Shown: positions 12,529 through 24,269 of the stretch, one piece after another | Layout of the letters: the number at the start of each line of letters is the position of its first letter | Position numbering within the stretch: the first letter of the stretch is position 1 | Source of the DNA: Diadophis punctatus similis | Lineage: Eukaryota; Chordata; Lepidosauria; Squamata; Dipsadidae | Length of the DNA stretch: 64,000 nt | Assembly: GCA_023053685.1 (NCBI GenBank) | Contig: JALIGW010000001.1 | Span: 71,817,740-71,881,739 of the forward strand | Direction of reading: 5' to 3' | The notes under the pieces: generated by a model | Database searches by the model: none | Told to the model about the DNA's origin: nothing | Seen by the model: only the letters and a program-made list of their open reading frames with translations | Program-made: the position numbers and the translations under genes

Positions 12529-12593
12529 CGGTTTACCTCTGCAAGCGAACAATGCAAAACAAAGCACGGCTTGAGCTAGCAGACTATGAAGCA
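12529..12593 (+). CDS. RGS7: RGS7 coding exon (after DEP domain)
   Basis: Begins two bases into an Ala codon after 'gtgttccag' and ends at a codon boundary before 'gtaagt'. It encodes [20 protein letters not shown] plus Ala. This is the helical extension just after the DEP domain, which together with DEP makes the DHEX region that binds R7BP and contacts G-beta-5 (family knowledge). Residues agree with vertebrate RGS7 at every position I can recall. It is the first RGS7 exon in the window. Confidence 0.96.
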
Positions 12594-13091
12594 GTAAGTA
12601 CCTGGACCCTTTTCCTCAAAGCGAGACTTGAAAATTGGGTCATGAGACTTGGAAACTCTGCCAGAAACAAAAGCAAAGCCCTTGAAACAATCCTGGTCTT
12701 GAGAGAAAAAAAATAGATATTTGGGAGCTTAAACTTGCTGGCAGGCATTTGATATTGGCGCTTCACAAGCACATTAAAAAGAATGGCAGAGTCTATGGGA
12801 TAACATTGTCTTTAAAAAGATTGAAGAGCATCATGGCAAACATAGAGATCATTTCACTTAAATGGCAAAAGACTTATCGTGAAGAGCTCTAAAATGTTCA
12901 GAAACATTGGTAACAACCAAGGGTTCCATGTGTATGTGTTACAGAAACCCGCTTTGGTCTATGTTGACTCTAACTCAGAAAGCTTCATCAGAGAAAAGCT
13001 CACTCTGAACGCTCTATTTACACTGTCTAAAATGGAGGGTGTTTTCTTTCCTTTCCATTGCAAGAATGTATTTATTTATTATTTATTTATT
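12594..13091. other. Intron sequence, nothing recognised
   Basis: No repeat or coding signature identified between the RGS7 donor and the SINE at 13092. Confidence 0.5.
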
Positions 13092-13326
13092 AGTGAGACT
13101 TATATACCGCCTCACAGTGCAAGCACTCTCTAAGCGGTTTACACCAGTAAGCAATGTATATTTTATATTGCCCCCAACAATCTGGGTCCTTATTTTACCT
13201 ACCTCGGAAGGATGGAAGGCTGAGTCAACCTTGAGCCGGTGAGATTTGAACAGCTGAACTGCTGATCACAGTCAGCTAAAGTGGCCTGCAGTACTGCATT
13301 CTTAACTGCTGCGCCACCTCGGCTCT
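13092..13326 (-). mobile_element. tRNA-derived SINE
   Basis: On the minus strand it starts 'agagccgaggtggcgcagc', has an A box-like 'gtggcgcagcagttaagaa', a B box-like 'gttcaaatc', then 'cttccatccttccgaggtag' and ends '...gcggtatataagtc'. Copies of the same family are at 46840-47056 (plus), 61661-61903 (minus) and, older, 34795-34930. Confidence 0.85.
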
Positions 13327-13469
13327 CTATGTAGAATGTAGATTGGGAAGTCAGTGCAATTTTATTTTACTGCCAATCTGTTTACTGGTTGTACCCACAC
13401 TTCAAATAGGGGACAGTGTGTTTTTTCTATCCCAAAAGAATGCATTTAGTTCTCAGAGCCTATATATAC

Positions 13470-13855
13470 TTATTTATTTATTTTATTTATTTGGATGGAT
13501 TTCTATGCCGCTCAACTCCCAGGGGACTCTGGGCGGCTCACAACATATTAGAAAACCATTTCAAGTATAAAATACAGTGGTTAAAAAAATACAAAAGTTA
13601 AAAAAGTATCATATATTCATAAACAAGGGGGGAGACCCATATCTAATCTAATTGGTCTCACTTTCACCCCGCCTGCCGGAAGAGCCAAGTTTTTATTGCT
13701 TTCCGGAAGGCCAGTAGGGTGGGGATGGTCCTGATCTCCGGGGAAAGCTGGTTCCACAGGGAGGGAGCTCCCACAGAGAAGGCCCTCCCCCTCGGCCCCC
13801 GCCAACCGACATTGTTTGGTCGATGGGACCTGGAGGAGGTCCCATCGACATATAG
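13470..13855 (-). mobile_element. L2-like LINE 3' end
   Basis: Contains the complement of the 3' tail ('gactctgggcggctcacaac') and of the RT end, including 'gctggttccacagggaggg' and 'ggccagtagggtggggat'. It is a different subfamily from the copy at 2519. Frames are broken. Confidence 0.75.
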
Positions 13856-13990
13856 TAACCTGGCCTAGAGGTTAACACTTCTGCCTTACAAGCAGACTGC
13901 CCAGGTTCAAATCCCACTATGGGTATGGCTATCTGAGGAGAGCAAAAATAGCTCGAAATAGATCTATAATAGTCTCCCTTTATTTTCATT
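13856..13990 (+). mobile_element. tRNA-derived SINE fragment
   Basis: The start 'ggcctagaggttaacacttc' resembles a tRNA A box and 'ggttcaaatcccactatggg' a B box about 40 bases on. The tail contains 'gaaatagatctataatag'. It sits directly against the LINE end. Not a functional tRNA gene: no complete cloverleaf is seen. Confidence 0.6.
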
Positions 13991-14006
13991 TATCAGCAAA
14001 AAAATG

Positions 14007-14007
<1 letters not shown>

Positions 14008-14037
<30 letters not shown>

Positions 14038-14080
14038 CATACATGTATGTAGTATGTATGTACATACATGTATGTATGTA

Positions 14081-14153
<73 letters not shown>

Positions 14154-14162
14154 GTACATGTA
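14008..14162 (+). repeat. (ACAT)n/(ATGT)n and (TA)n compound microsatellite
   Basis: About nine ACAT units, then their complement ATGT, then about 60 bases of TA. The first two blocks can pair. Confidence 0.95.
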
Positions 14163-14566
14163 TATCATGCTAATGTAGGAGGGGGAAAGTGCATTGATTT
14201 GCTATGGAACTGAAGAAACAGAATTGTTGCATCTTTCTTGCAAGTAGACCACTATGTGAACACAATATCTACTTTTTTTACATAGCAATTTTTAGAACCA
14301 GATCTGATCTGTGGGAGAAAAACCACTATTAACTTATAAAGATTTGTCTTGATTCATTTTTTGCTTGAGAGCATGGATGTGCAGGATGTATAAACCAATT
14401 GTTTCCAATAACAAAAGAAAAAAAAGTTCCCATCTCATTTAGGACTGGGGAGAGAAGTCAAAATTTGACAGGCACAAAGGAATGCCTGGGGAATATAGGG
14501 TCTGTGAACTGAAACATCTCAGTGAACAAAGACGTAGCTTCTTATTTTTAAAATGATGGGTATATC

Positions 14567-14919
14567 CAGAGGTGGGATTCAGCAGGTTCTGACCAGCCCT
14601 GGAGAACCGGTGCCGAAAATTTTGAGTACTTCAGAGAACCGGTAGCAGAAATTTTGAGTAGTTCAGAGAACCGGTAGCAGAAATTTTGAGTAGTTCAGAG
14701 AACCGGTAAATTCCACCTCTGACTGGCCCCGCCCCCATCTATTCTCTGCCTCCCGAATCCCAGCTGATCGGGAGGAAATGGGGATTTTGCAGTAATCTTC
14801 CCCTGGAGTGGGGAGGGAATGGAGATTTTGCAGTATCCTCCCCCTGCAATGCCCACCAAGCCACGCCTACCAAGCCACGCCCACAGAACTGGTAGTAAAA
14901 AAATTGAATCCCACCACTG
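14567..14919. mobile_element. hAT-type MITE, second subtype
   Basis: Ends 'cagaggtgggattcagcagg' and 'gaatcccaccactg'; flanks ggtatatc and ggtttttc match at 6 of 8. The left half repeats a 30-base unit ('agaaccggtagcagaaattt') three times and the right half has two versions of 'gggattttgcagtaatcttc'. The complement of this left half forms the right half of the chimeric element at 58932-59240. Confidence 0.85.
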
Positions 14920-15228
14920 GGTTTTTCCACTTAGTTTTCTTTTCATTGGCACTGAAATCGATGACAGTTGTCTTCTCTCAGGAGGTATCTTCAGCTTTCC
15001 AGTGTAGTCTACAATTGTGAGGTTTTCTGGTGGTCTCCCATCGAAATACTAACTATGTCAGACCCTGCTTAGGATTCCAGAATCTTGTCACCTACTTATT
15101 TGGAATCTTGAAATGTCAGAAGAAAATTGCAACGACTTGGATCTAAATGACATTTATGCAATGAAGATTTCAAATTCTCCAAAGTTCTTCCTACTCAAGA
15201 AACTTGCTAATATGTACTGTGTTTACAG

Positions 15229-15305
15229 GAAAGCTTGGCCAGGTTGCAACGAGCATTTGCACGGAAGTGGGAATTTATTTTTATGCAAGCAGAAGCACAA
15301 GCCAA
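15229..15305 (+). CDS. RGS7: RGS7 coding exon (linker helix)
   Basis: Preceded by 'gtgtttacag' and followed by 'gtgagt'. It encodes [20 protein letters not shown] and then AEAQA plus two bases of a Lys codon. Length 77, phase 2 at its 3' end. It belongs to the helical part of the DHEX/linker region. Only 103 bases of intron separate it from the next exon. The short reading frame 15332-15550 is an extension of that next exon, not a separate gene. Confidence 0.96.
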
Positions 15306-15408
15306 GTGAGTAGCCACAGACATTTTATTGCTTGATTTGTCATCTGCTGTCTCTTGAGGCATTTCAATTTATCTTTTTTATGTTATTTATCCACCTCATC
15401 ATCTACAG

Positions 15409-15490
15409 AGTGGACAAGAAAAGGGACAAGATAGAAAGAAAAATCCTTGATAGCCAGGAGAGAGCATTCTGGGATGTACACCGGCCAGTG
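15409..15490 (+). CDS. RGS7: RGS7 coding exon (R7 linker)
   Basis: Follows 'catctacag' and ends before 'gtatgt'. It completes the Lys codon and encodes [20 protein letters not shown] then WDVHRPV. Length 82; ends in phase 0. The charged helix and the WDVHRP motif are hallmarks of RGS6/RGS7. Confidence 0.96.
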
Positions 15491-15722
15491 GTATGTAAAT
15501 TAAAACTGTCAGCCCTTACATTCAGAAATGGTGGTGTAGTTAGTGTATAGTTTTGGAGATATATTCTTCCCTCCTTCCCTCCCTCCTCCCTTCCTTCCTA
15601 TTGACTGATTATATGACTTAGGTTCAATTCACAAATGCAGAGATGCTGGCCCCCAAAAGTTAAAAATGGCTGAACTCTCTCCTAGCCATGGCTGCCACCT
15701 ACTCTTTGAGCAGGAGCCGTGA

Positions 15723-15979
15723 CAGTGGTGGGTTCCTACCAGTGCAGTCCACTCTACCGCACCGGTAGTGGCAGGTGGATTACATAATTTGTGCGCGACA
15801 CCGGTACATCGTCTTCACTGGTCCGTCGTGCGTCGCCATCTTTTTTTCAGAATTTTTGGGCATTTTTTGCTTCCTGCGCATGCGTGGAAGCAAAATCTCA
15901 TGAGGGGATGCACGCTCCACGAAACATGGAGATGCGCATGCAGCGCACCGGTAGCAACTTCGAGAGCAACCCGTCCCTG
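15723..15979. mobile_element. hAT-type MITE with GCGCATGCG core
   Basis: Ends 'cagtggtgggttcctacc' and 'gagcaacccgtccctg'; perfect 8-bp duplication agccgtga (15715-15722 and 15980-15987). A 'cctgcgcatgcgtggaag' palindrome lies in the middle. Confidence 0.93.
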
Positions 15980-15987
15980 AGCCGTGA

Positions 15988-16924
15988 GTTTAGGAAGACT
16001 TCCAAATTGCACCCCAGGTCTCTCTAGAGCAGTGCCTCTCCATCCAAAACTAGGGATGGAAGAATCTTATCTCTGGATGGTTCAAATAGGAAATAACTGG
16101 ATTATCTGGATTAAAATAGGAAATAACTAATTTAAGTTACCACTGGACAAAAAAGTTGAGATATAAAATCAATGAAATAAAATTAATTTTTTTTTAAAAA
16201 AAATGATGGAAGCACACAAACACTCACAAATCACTTGCTGACCCCAAAAGGTGCCTCATGATATCACATGATATCATAGTAAATACTTTGGGGTGAAGTT
16301 TGTGCTTTTATAGTTTGTGCTTATGTTTTCGTAGTTCTAACCCCACACTTCACTGTAGATGCCTAGGAAGATGGGAAATATATGGATTAATGTGGGTGTC
16401 ATAGGATTAATTTAACACCAAATTCTCTAAGTAAATACCATCTGCATTCCCAACAGGGAGTGAACTCATGATCTATAAGCTTATTTATAATTATTGCATC
16501 ACTGTTTCCAATTTCTTGGCTTGGAACTTGCAGTGTTCACACCTAATCCAAAACAAGCATATTGCCCACTTGAATTCTTCTTCAGTTCAACTGTAATCTG
16601 AAACGAAGAAGAACTCATTCTTCCAACTGTTCCTGGCAATGTTTGCACAATACTGAGTTAAAGACTAAGTGGTATGCTTAATTTTGAACCTCTTGTTTTA
16701 TAGCTTAGTTTAAGTAACATTATCACTGCCAGTGAGTGTGACATTTGCCCTCTGTTTATACACAGTAGCTTGACTTGTCAGTTTTAGCGGGAGTGTAGTT
16801 TTCTCCTTGCTTGTTCTTTGATTAGGGTATTGTTTTCCACTTGATTGTTTACCTGGCATTCATTCACTTTATTTGGGTGTTGGCTGCTGGAGGGGATATG
16901 TTCTGGTCTTTTTATTTCCTCCCT
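15988..16924. other. Intron sequence, nothing recognised
   Basis: No gene or nameable repeat seen; AT-rich. Confidence 0.5.
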
Positions 16925-17660
16925 AGCTTTTTTTGTTATCTCTTTTGAATAGTGTGTAAATATGGTTTATTTTTGTGTTTCTATTGATGGCTGATTTATC
17001 TGAATGCCAAGCTTCCAGGAATTCCTTAGCATTTTTGACTTGGCTTGGTCTAGGACAGGGGTCGACAAACCTTAAACACTCAAAGAGCCATTTGGACCGT
17101 TTCCCACAGAAAAGAAAACACCGGGAGCCACAAAACCCTTTTGACATCTAAAATGAAGATTAACACTGCATATATCTTTTTTTTTAACCTTTATGCTATG
17201 TATAAAAAAAGTATAGTGTGTTGCATTTATGAAATTAATGACCTGCTACAGAGAAAACACATTTTTATTTCTGCATGCAACAAAAACATTTTTAACACCG
17301 AAAAGAAAGATGGGTCGAAAAGCTCAATAAATTGCGTGCCAGCGGGTGTCGCACATTGGCGGTTGTGACACATATTTTGAGTGACAGGGAGCCACAGCAA
17401 AGGGATGAAAGAGCCACATGCGGCTCCAGAGCCGTGGGTTGCAGACTCATGGTCTAGGATGCTCACACATTCCCAGTTGAAACTGTGGTTGACTCTGTCC
17501 ATGTGTTGTAAGATTAAGAAGTTTTCATCCCATGTTCTGACTGCTAGTTGATGCTCATGGATATGTTATGCTAGTCTTCTGCCTGCCTGGCCTACATAGT
17601 GGCTGTTATAATCCTTACACCTTATGTTCATTCCTGTTTTTCTTCTTGGGATGATGGGTC
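16925..17660 (-). pseudogene. Penelope-like element fragment, split by a hAT element
   Basis: On the minus strand, 17660-17452 encodes a decayed GIY-YIG end (HYVGQAGRRL, then HEHQLAVRTW) and 17055-16925 continues it (AKEFLEAWHSDKSAINRNT), the typical Glu-Ala-Trp-His region. The two parts join when the hAT element 17056-17451 and one copy of its 8-bp duplication are removed. Frames carry stops and a shift. This is a second, older copy than the one at 8560-9480. Confidence 0.82.
17056..17451. mobile_element. hAT (Charlie-like) element inserted in Penelope fragment
   Basis: Left end 'caggggtcgacaaacc', right end a mutated 'gcagactcatg', with a perfect 8-bp duplication gtctagga (17048-17055 and 17452-17459). 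The interior has 'gagccacatgcggctccaga', like the element at 5378. No transposase. Confidence 0.88.
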
Positions 17661-18949
17661 TTTTGACTTAAGATGTTCTGAAGAGATTTGGTTGGTTTGT
17701 GGTTTAATTGGTTCGGGAATAGACTTATATTTTTATAGGGTCTCTGTTGCTGAAGAAATAGCAGGAAGAGGAGAGGAAAAGCTGTCTTTTGCCTTTCTCT
17801 CTATAACTATTGTTACAACAGCTAGAGAAAACGAAGGAAAATGCTTCATGCTGTGGCTATTGTGCACTACAGCATTAGAAAATTAGGAGTGAGTAAAGGG
17901 TTTGAAGAAAACGTAAACTGCAGGGACAGGATTCTTTATTCTCCTAGCGACATTATCTGGACTGTGACAGGTTCCTGGGCTTTTAAAAATAGCTGGCCTG
18001 AGAAATACCAGAACTGTTTGTGATTTTGAGGAAATGCTCTTAGTTATTCAAGTTGTATCCTGAATCATGTTTTGGGGAGATGGGATTGTCTTGAATGAAC
18101 TATATTGCATGACCTCCATGTTTACAAACATGTCTGTTTTATTAGATACTATTTCCAATATCAGCTGGATCTAAAAGAGTCCCTCTGGTTGATGGCAGGC
18201 ATCCTGTTCTGTATTCATACATAAAACTAACAAGCTTATTTGACTGAGTGAGACAGAATTAGTAAAGGAAGATATGCCAGTCCTAATGAAATGGAATAGT
18301 ATAAGTAAAAGATTAAAAAGTAATGGCCTATATATGTTACCTCTCTTTTCAAGTCTTCCATTTTTATAAAAATAACAAGTATGTATGAGAATGAGCAATG
18401 ATGGTTGTATTCAATGATGTGTATCTATCTATCTATCCGCATATAATTTTTCGTATGGGTGGGAGGTTATATGTTTCCATGTGAATGTAAGACTAAGAGA
18501 GGAAGATCTATGTGAATAAGTATGGAAATTGTGTCTCTCTGTGTGTATAGCCAAATTGGAAGTGGAGGTGGGGTAGATTGTGCTTGTTGCATTGTACAGG
18601 TAGTCCTCCACAATTGGGACCAGCAACTTGGTTGCATGTATATTTATTATTTTACTATAAAACTTACAATGATGCTAAAGGAAATACTAACTTAAAATCA
18701 TATCGTATCATATCCAGATTATGACATTCTCACACAGTGTCTAAATTTGTTTGCCAAACCTTCCCCTGAGCCTCTGACATATAAATCAGCAATTGCAACA
18801 AAATGATTTAATTAAATTCAATAAAGTAATTGCAAATCCATGCTTGTAAAATGAAAAACAGATGCTTTATGGTTACTGATGGGAGCAGTGGATCAATAGC
18901 CCTATATTTATTTGCCATTTGATTATAACATTTAATCATGCAATCATGA
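17661..18949. other. Intron sequence, one small repeat trace
   Basis: Mostly unassigned. At 18597-18640 'caggtagtcctcca' matches the terminal sequence of the MITE family at 21935, a truncated piece. Short (TATC) run at 18422-18440. Confidence 0.5.
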
Positions 18950-19790
18950 AGTTAGAAGGGGCCTTATAGACCTTCAGGTCTAACATCTTCCTCAATGCCA
19001 AAAGTTAAATGAAAGATTCTTAATAGAAAGCCCCTACTTGAACACACCCAGTGAAGATAAGTTTCTGGGCAATTGGTTCCATTATCAGACTGTTCTTACT
19101 GTCAGGATTTTTTAAACCTCTTATTCAGTCAGAATCTATTTTGAATTTACAAGTAGCTAAAATCCACGTTTCCATGTTTTGGATGTAGAACAATGACTCA
19201 TCTTTACCTTCTTCTCTGTAATGTCGCTTGAGATATACAAAGAATGCTATTGTGTCCCTCATTAGTCTTCTGTTCTCAAGGCTAAAAATTCCAGTTTTTT
19301 CACTCTCCTCAAATAACTTAATTTCTAGCTCCCTGATTAACTTAATTGATCTTCTCTGAACCTCTTCCGATTAGTCTGAATCAGTGGTGGGTTGCTCCCG
19401 GTTCAGCCCTGTTCTGTGAACCGGTAGCGGCGGTGGCGGGAGGCTCCGCCCTCATGCCCGGAACGCTTCTGCATATGCACAGAAGCTTCTGTGCATGTGC
19501 AGAAGTGTTGCTGTGCCCCCGTGTGCGAACCAGTAGCAACAGATTTTAGAACCCACTATTGGTCTGAATGCTTCTTAAAGTAGGGTGCCAAAAACCAGGC
19601 ACAAAACTCAAGTTGACATCTGATCAATGCAAAATAAAATGGAACCATTATTTCTTGTCCTTTGGAAGCTATTATATGTTTTCATATGTCCTAAAATTCC
19701 ACGTGCCTTTTTTGCAGTTAAATCATGATGCTGACACTTATTTGGTTTGCAGTCAATATTATTCCAAAATTGTTATAGGCACTTTATTAC
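18950..19790 (-). mobile_element. Old CR1 LINE 3' region, split by a MITE
   Basis: The plus strand reads the complement of CR1: 'gttagaaggggccttataga', 'ggttccattatcagactgtt', then 'cttctctgaacctcttccg' and, after the inserted MITE (19382-19561), 'gtgccaaaaaccaggcacaa'. Strongly diverged. Confidence 0.7.
19382..19561. mobile_element. Short hAT-type MITE
   Basis: Ends 'cagtggtgggttgctcccgg' and 'agaacccactattg'; perfect 8-bp duplication gtctgaat (19374-19381 and 19562-19569). The core has 'cttctgcatatgcacagaag', a decayed form of the TGCGCATGCGCA palindrome. Confidence 0.92.
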
Positions 19791-20350
19791 CAAACTAGGT
19801 ATCCCAGATGCTACACCCATGCATCTCATTTCTGTGTGAAGAGCTTTGGAAGTTTCTTGAATTTCATTCTTTATTTTTCACCTATTTCCCTACCCTATGA
19901 AGATCATTTTAAACTATATTTCTGTCTTCTGGGTTGTTCGCGATTTCTTGCTTTTTGTTATCATGTTTACCCACAGGGACAATTTCATCGCTTGTTTTTC
20001 CCTATGGAGAGTTGTTTCTTTGGTCAACTCATGTTGTACTACTTCCTTTGTCTGTTTGATAAATCTTTATCTTCATGAGCTGAAACATGCCCATTTGTTG
20101 CTCTAGTTCTTACTATTTATTCAAGTACAACTGACCCTTTATATTTTCTGCAAACATTTGCCAGATTGTTTCCACGCAAGAACATGAACATACCACATGG
20201 CATGCATAGCTTTGTGGTATGTTTTTGTTCTTACCTGAAGTCATAGCTACAGATTCCTTTCCATATGACTTCAGTTTTGTCGGTAGAAGAGAATATATGT
20301 GGTTCAGGGTTGAACTACCTATTTGGCAATGAAACATCTGCAAGCAAATG
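19791..20350. other. Intron sequence with a shared repeat edge
   Basis: Mostly unassigned. At 20310-20348 'ggcaatgaaacatctgcaag' is one half of a repeat motif that resumes at 21340 ('caagctcagagagcacc') and is found unbroken at 58600-58690 and inverted at 32556-32640. The LINE 20351-21338 interrupts it. Confidence 0.6.
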
Positions 20351-21338
20351 ATTTATTTATTTATTTATTTATTTAGCGATTCTTATATGCCGTATGATGT
20401 AAAACTATTCAACACTATCGACAATGCTGCTACCCTTCAAAAAGACCTTGACTATGTGTCAGAATGGTCAAACAAGTGGCAACTTCAAATCTCAACCAAC
20501 AAATGCTCTGTCTTATACATTGGCAAAAAAAAATCAGAACACAAAATACAAACTGGATGGACACGACCTTGTAGATGACCCTCACTCTGTTAAGGACCTT
20601 GGAGTACTCATCTCTAATGATCTAAGTGCCAGAGCCCACTGTAACAACATTGCCAAAAAAGCATTGAGTTGTTAACCTAATCTTGTGCAGCTTCTTCTCT
20701 GGTAATATTGTACTTTTAACTAGATCATACAAAACATTTGCTAGACCAATTCTCGAATATAGCTCATCTGTCTGGAACTTGCACTACATATCAGACATTA
20801 ATACAATTGAAAATGTCCAGAGATATTTCACGAGAAGAGTCCTCCACTCCTCTGTTTGCAACAGAATACTTTATGCCACCAGACTTGAAATTTTGGGCTT
20901 AGACAATATAGAACTTCGCCGCCTTAGGTCTGACCTAAGTGTAGTACATAAAATTATCTGCTACAATGTCCTACCCGTCAATGACTACTTCAGCTTCAAC
21001 CACAACAATACACGAGCACACAATAGATACAAACTTAAGGTAAACAGCTCCAAACTTGATTGCAGAAAATATGACTTCAGCAACAGAATGGTCAATGCCT
21101 GGAATACACTATCAGACTCTGTGGTTTCTTCCCCAAATCCCCAAAACTTTAACCTAAAACTTTCTACTATTGACCTCACCCCATTCCTAAGAGGTCTGTA
21201 AGGGGCATGCATAAGTGCACCAATGTGCCTACCGTCCCTGTCCTAATGTTCCCATGTACTCAAAATCGTCTCATGTATACATGTTTATACTTTTACTATA
21301 ATCTTATTATATGCTTGACAAATAATAATAAATAAATA
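20351..21338 (+). pseudogene. CR1-clade LINE, 5'-truncated ORF2
   Basis: Three frames (20348-20578, 20424-20675, 20683-21201) together encode the end of a non-LTR reverse transcriptase and its C-terminal region: LQISTNKCSVLYIGKK, then VKDLGVLISNDLS, then RPILEYSSSVWNLHYISD, ENVQRYFTRRV, and the terminal LTPFLRGL. Two frameshifts break it near 20570 and 20670. An AATAAATAAATAAA tail follows. It is the longest copy of this family in the window. Confidence 0.9.
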
Positions 21339-21930
21339 AACAATCAAGCTCAGAGAGCACCAAGGACTCCACAACTTCAGTTTTATGTTGTAAAAACCAC
21401 CAGTAGGAGGTTTCATACTTTGTCTGAGTTTTTTTTGTTCATCTTCTTCTTCCCTTCTTTTTGTTCCCTTCTCAAGTTTTCCAGTGAGGGGAAGTTTGAA
21501 AGGGATTCCCCCTTAAACTCTTTTGCTGTTGGACCTCTGTTCTCAATTCATTCATCCAGTAAATAAAATGTATTTCTTGTTTTACAATAGATGAGATAGC
21601 TACTGTTAAAGCAAGCATGGAAAAACATTGCGTTTCTATGATATAAGCAGTAGTTGATATAGGAATTTTATTTACATTTGGGTGCCATCATGAAAGGTAA
21701 TTTTATACAGATAATTATATAAGATGGTATTATGTAATATTGCCTGCTTGCTAGGCTACATGTATGGGGCTCATGGGAAACGAAGTCTAACAACATCTAG
21801 AATATTTATGTGAAGACAGCTTGAGTTTATGAGACTATTCACTAGCTGAAACCATTCCAACAAATTACAGAAGCAAACCAAATATCTTAATTTGGTTGTG
21901 GATTAAGAACTGTTCATGATCGTTGTGTAT
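21339..21930. other. Intron sequence, nothing else recognised
   Basis: Starts with the second half of the repeat motif interrupted by the LINE; the rest is unassigned. Confidence 0.5.
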
Positions 21931-21934
21931 ATGG

Positions 21935-22340
21935 GTAGTTCTCAAGTTATGACCACAACTGTGACCAGAATTTCTGTTGTTAAGCATGGCAGTTGTTAAG
22001 TGAATCACACTCAATTTTACTACCTTTTTTGCCCTGGTTGTTAAGTGAATCGCTTACAGATGTTAAGTTAAATAACATGTTTTGTTAAGCAAACCTGGGT
22101 TCTGCCATTGACTTTGCTTGTCAGAAGCCAGCTGGGAATGCCACAAAGGGCAGTCAAATGGCTCTCGGACAATGAAATTGTTATAAATCCATGCCAATTG
22201 TGAAGCACCCAAATTTTAATCTCATGAACGTGGACATACCGTGATGGTTGTAAGTGCAAATACTGGTTGTAAGTCACTTTTGCCAGTGCCATTTTGAATG
22301 GTCACTAAATGAATAGTTGTAACTCAAGGACCAATTTTAA
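21935..22340. mobile_element. MITE with ggtagttctcaagttatgacc ends
   Basis: The left end 'gtagttctcaagttatgacc' is the near-complement of the right end 'tagttgtaactcaaggacc'. The interior has repeated 'gttgttaagtgaatc' and 'ggttgtaagtcac' motifs that I recognise as a widespread reptile repeat. Non-autonomous, no coding frame. Confidence 0.75.
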
Positions 22341-22500
22341 TGTGATAGTTATAGAGTTATTAAAACCCTTTGTTCAATAGAGTCAATTGTAATGTGTATA
22401 CATTTTTTACAATAACACAGAGGAAAAATGTTGAATTTGAATTTTTAAAAATTCGAATGCTAACGTAAAGCAATCACATTTATCTACATTATGTTTTTAG

Positions 22501-22575
22501 CCTGGATGTGTAAATACGACTGAAGTTGATATTAAAAAGTCTTCAAGAATGAGAAATCCTCACAAAACAAGAAAG
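22501..22575 (+). CDS. RGS7: RGS7 coding exon (linker before GGL)
   Basis: Follows 'gtttttag', precedes 'gtatgt'; 25 codons in phase 0: PGCVNTTEVDIKKSSRMRNP then HKTRK. The basic RMRNPHKTRK stretch is characteristic of RGS7. Identical to the mammalian exon as I recall it. Confidence 0.96.
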
Positions 22576-22621
22576 GTATGTTCTTATCTTTAGTAATTAT
22601 TTACATATTTTGCATATAATA

Positions 22622-22790
22622 ATAATAACAGAGTTGGAAGGGACCTTGGAGGTCTTCTAGTCCAACCCCCTGCTTAGGCAGGAAACCCTACACTACTTCA
22701 GACAAATGGTTATCCAACATCTTCTTAAAAACGTCCAGTGTTGGAGCATTCTTGCTTTCCCTTATAGTGAAGAAATCCATTATAATAGTT
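22622..22790 (-). mobile_element. CR1-type LINE 3' end
   Basis: Plus strand text 'agttggaagggaccttggag', 'cccctgcttaggcaggaaac' and 'tccagtgttggagcattc' is the complement of the CR1 3' region, only 46 bases after an RGS7 exon. Confidence 0.85.
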
Positions 22791-23128
22791 CTGGGTATAT
22801 ACATTGATAGAAAATTCTTTAAAAAATGAAAACAGGTTTGGATTTATTCTAGAAGCGAGTATTTTTTCCCCAATGGAATGAATGCTTAGAATTTTTTTTT
22901 ATGTTTAGAAAAAAAAATTCTCCAGCCCTTTGCCACTTCTTTATTCTGATTTAGCAAAATCAACCCTTTGCAAATAATATAAACTGCTCTGGATCGTCTC
23001 AATAGGAGCCATCCTGTGTACTTCTTCTGTGACAGCAAATGCAACATTGGTACATGACTTTTCAATAAATGGTTTCTGCACTTGTGACTCAACTCTCAAC
23101 TCTACCCTGTTCATCACGAATAGATCTA

Positions 23129-23491
23129 CCATATTTTTTGGAGTATAAGACGCACCCTTTCCCCCCCTAAAAGAGGCTGAAAATGTGGGTGCGTCTTATA
23201 CTCCGAATGTAGCTTTTTCGAAGCTTTTTTTCCCCTGCCCTAACAAGGTGCTAACGATCTTCCCGGCTTGCAGGATTTTTTCATTCCTACTCCCTCCGAA
23301 GAAGTTTTTTTTCCAGCCCTTAGTCTTTGCAGGCTTGTTTTCATTGCTACTCCCTCCAAAAAAGGTTTTTTTCAGCCCTATGACGCTAGCCAGATGAATA
23401 CCTGCTAGGTAGATTTCCCCCCCCTATTTTCCTCCCCAAAAGCTAAGGTGCGTCTTATACTCCGGTGCGTCTTATACTCCAAAAAATACGG
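23129..23491. mobile_element. Terminal-inverted-repeat element, short relative of 3190-4800
   Basis: Ends 'ccatattttttggagtataa' and 'ttatactccaaaaaatacgg' are inverted; left flank is TA, right flank CA. The right subterminal 'ggtgcgtcttatactcc' is doubled as in the large copy. The interior has two versions of 'cctactccctccgaagaag'. No coding capacity. Confidence 0.82.
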
Positions 23492-24269
23492 CATTTAATT
23501 ATGGATGTCACCATTGTGAACATCTGCTGTAAAATCGGGAATTGCAAGTCCTGATATGGCTAGTAACTGCTTGGTCAGATGTTGCCGCATGGATATTTCT
23601 AGTCATCGTGTTCGTGAAATTTTTCTGGCAATAGTAATTATACATCTGAAACAATTATACCAGGTGTGAGTTCCAGCAATATGACTACATAACTGCAACA
23701 GAGGAACTGGCCCTTGATTTAGTCTCTGAAGGAAAAGTAACCATCCTTGTTTAAACAAAATTGAAAAAGGAATGAGATAGAAAGGTTCCCAGTCCTGACT
23801 ACAGAACTATTCAAAGTGAGGATGAAAAAGTGGTGACATTTTCAGATATTAGAATTAAAACCACATATTGGTTATACTGAATTAGGATTTCACTGCATTG
23901 TACATTTTTGAATGAAATAAGATGGCAATCCAAAATGCAATGTGGTTCAGTTAAAATATTAGTGTTTAAGCCAATAATCAGCTTTGTTACAGTAGGTTAT
24001 AATGACATTTTGGCTGCTGTATATGTAAAAGAGTTGTGCCAAGAATTAGTCACATCTCAAATGTTTGGCATATCCTGAAGATGTGTACAAATAATAGGCC
24101 ATCACAGCATTTGTAACTTAAAAAAAAATTAGCCCACAAGCATAACAGCTGTTTCTGGATCTTTAGATAGATAGAAACACCCCCACACTAACCATCAACC
24201 TCTTCCTTATTGATGTAAGTAATGTTATACAAGGCACAAAAAAGGAATAAGAAACAGTAAGCCAGACAA
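23492..24269. other. Intron sequence, nothing recognised
   Basis: AT-rich; no gene or repeat identified. Confidence 0.5.
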
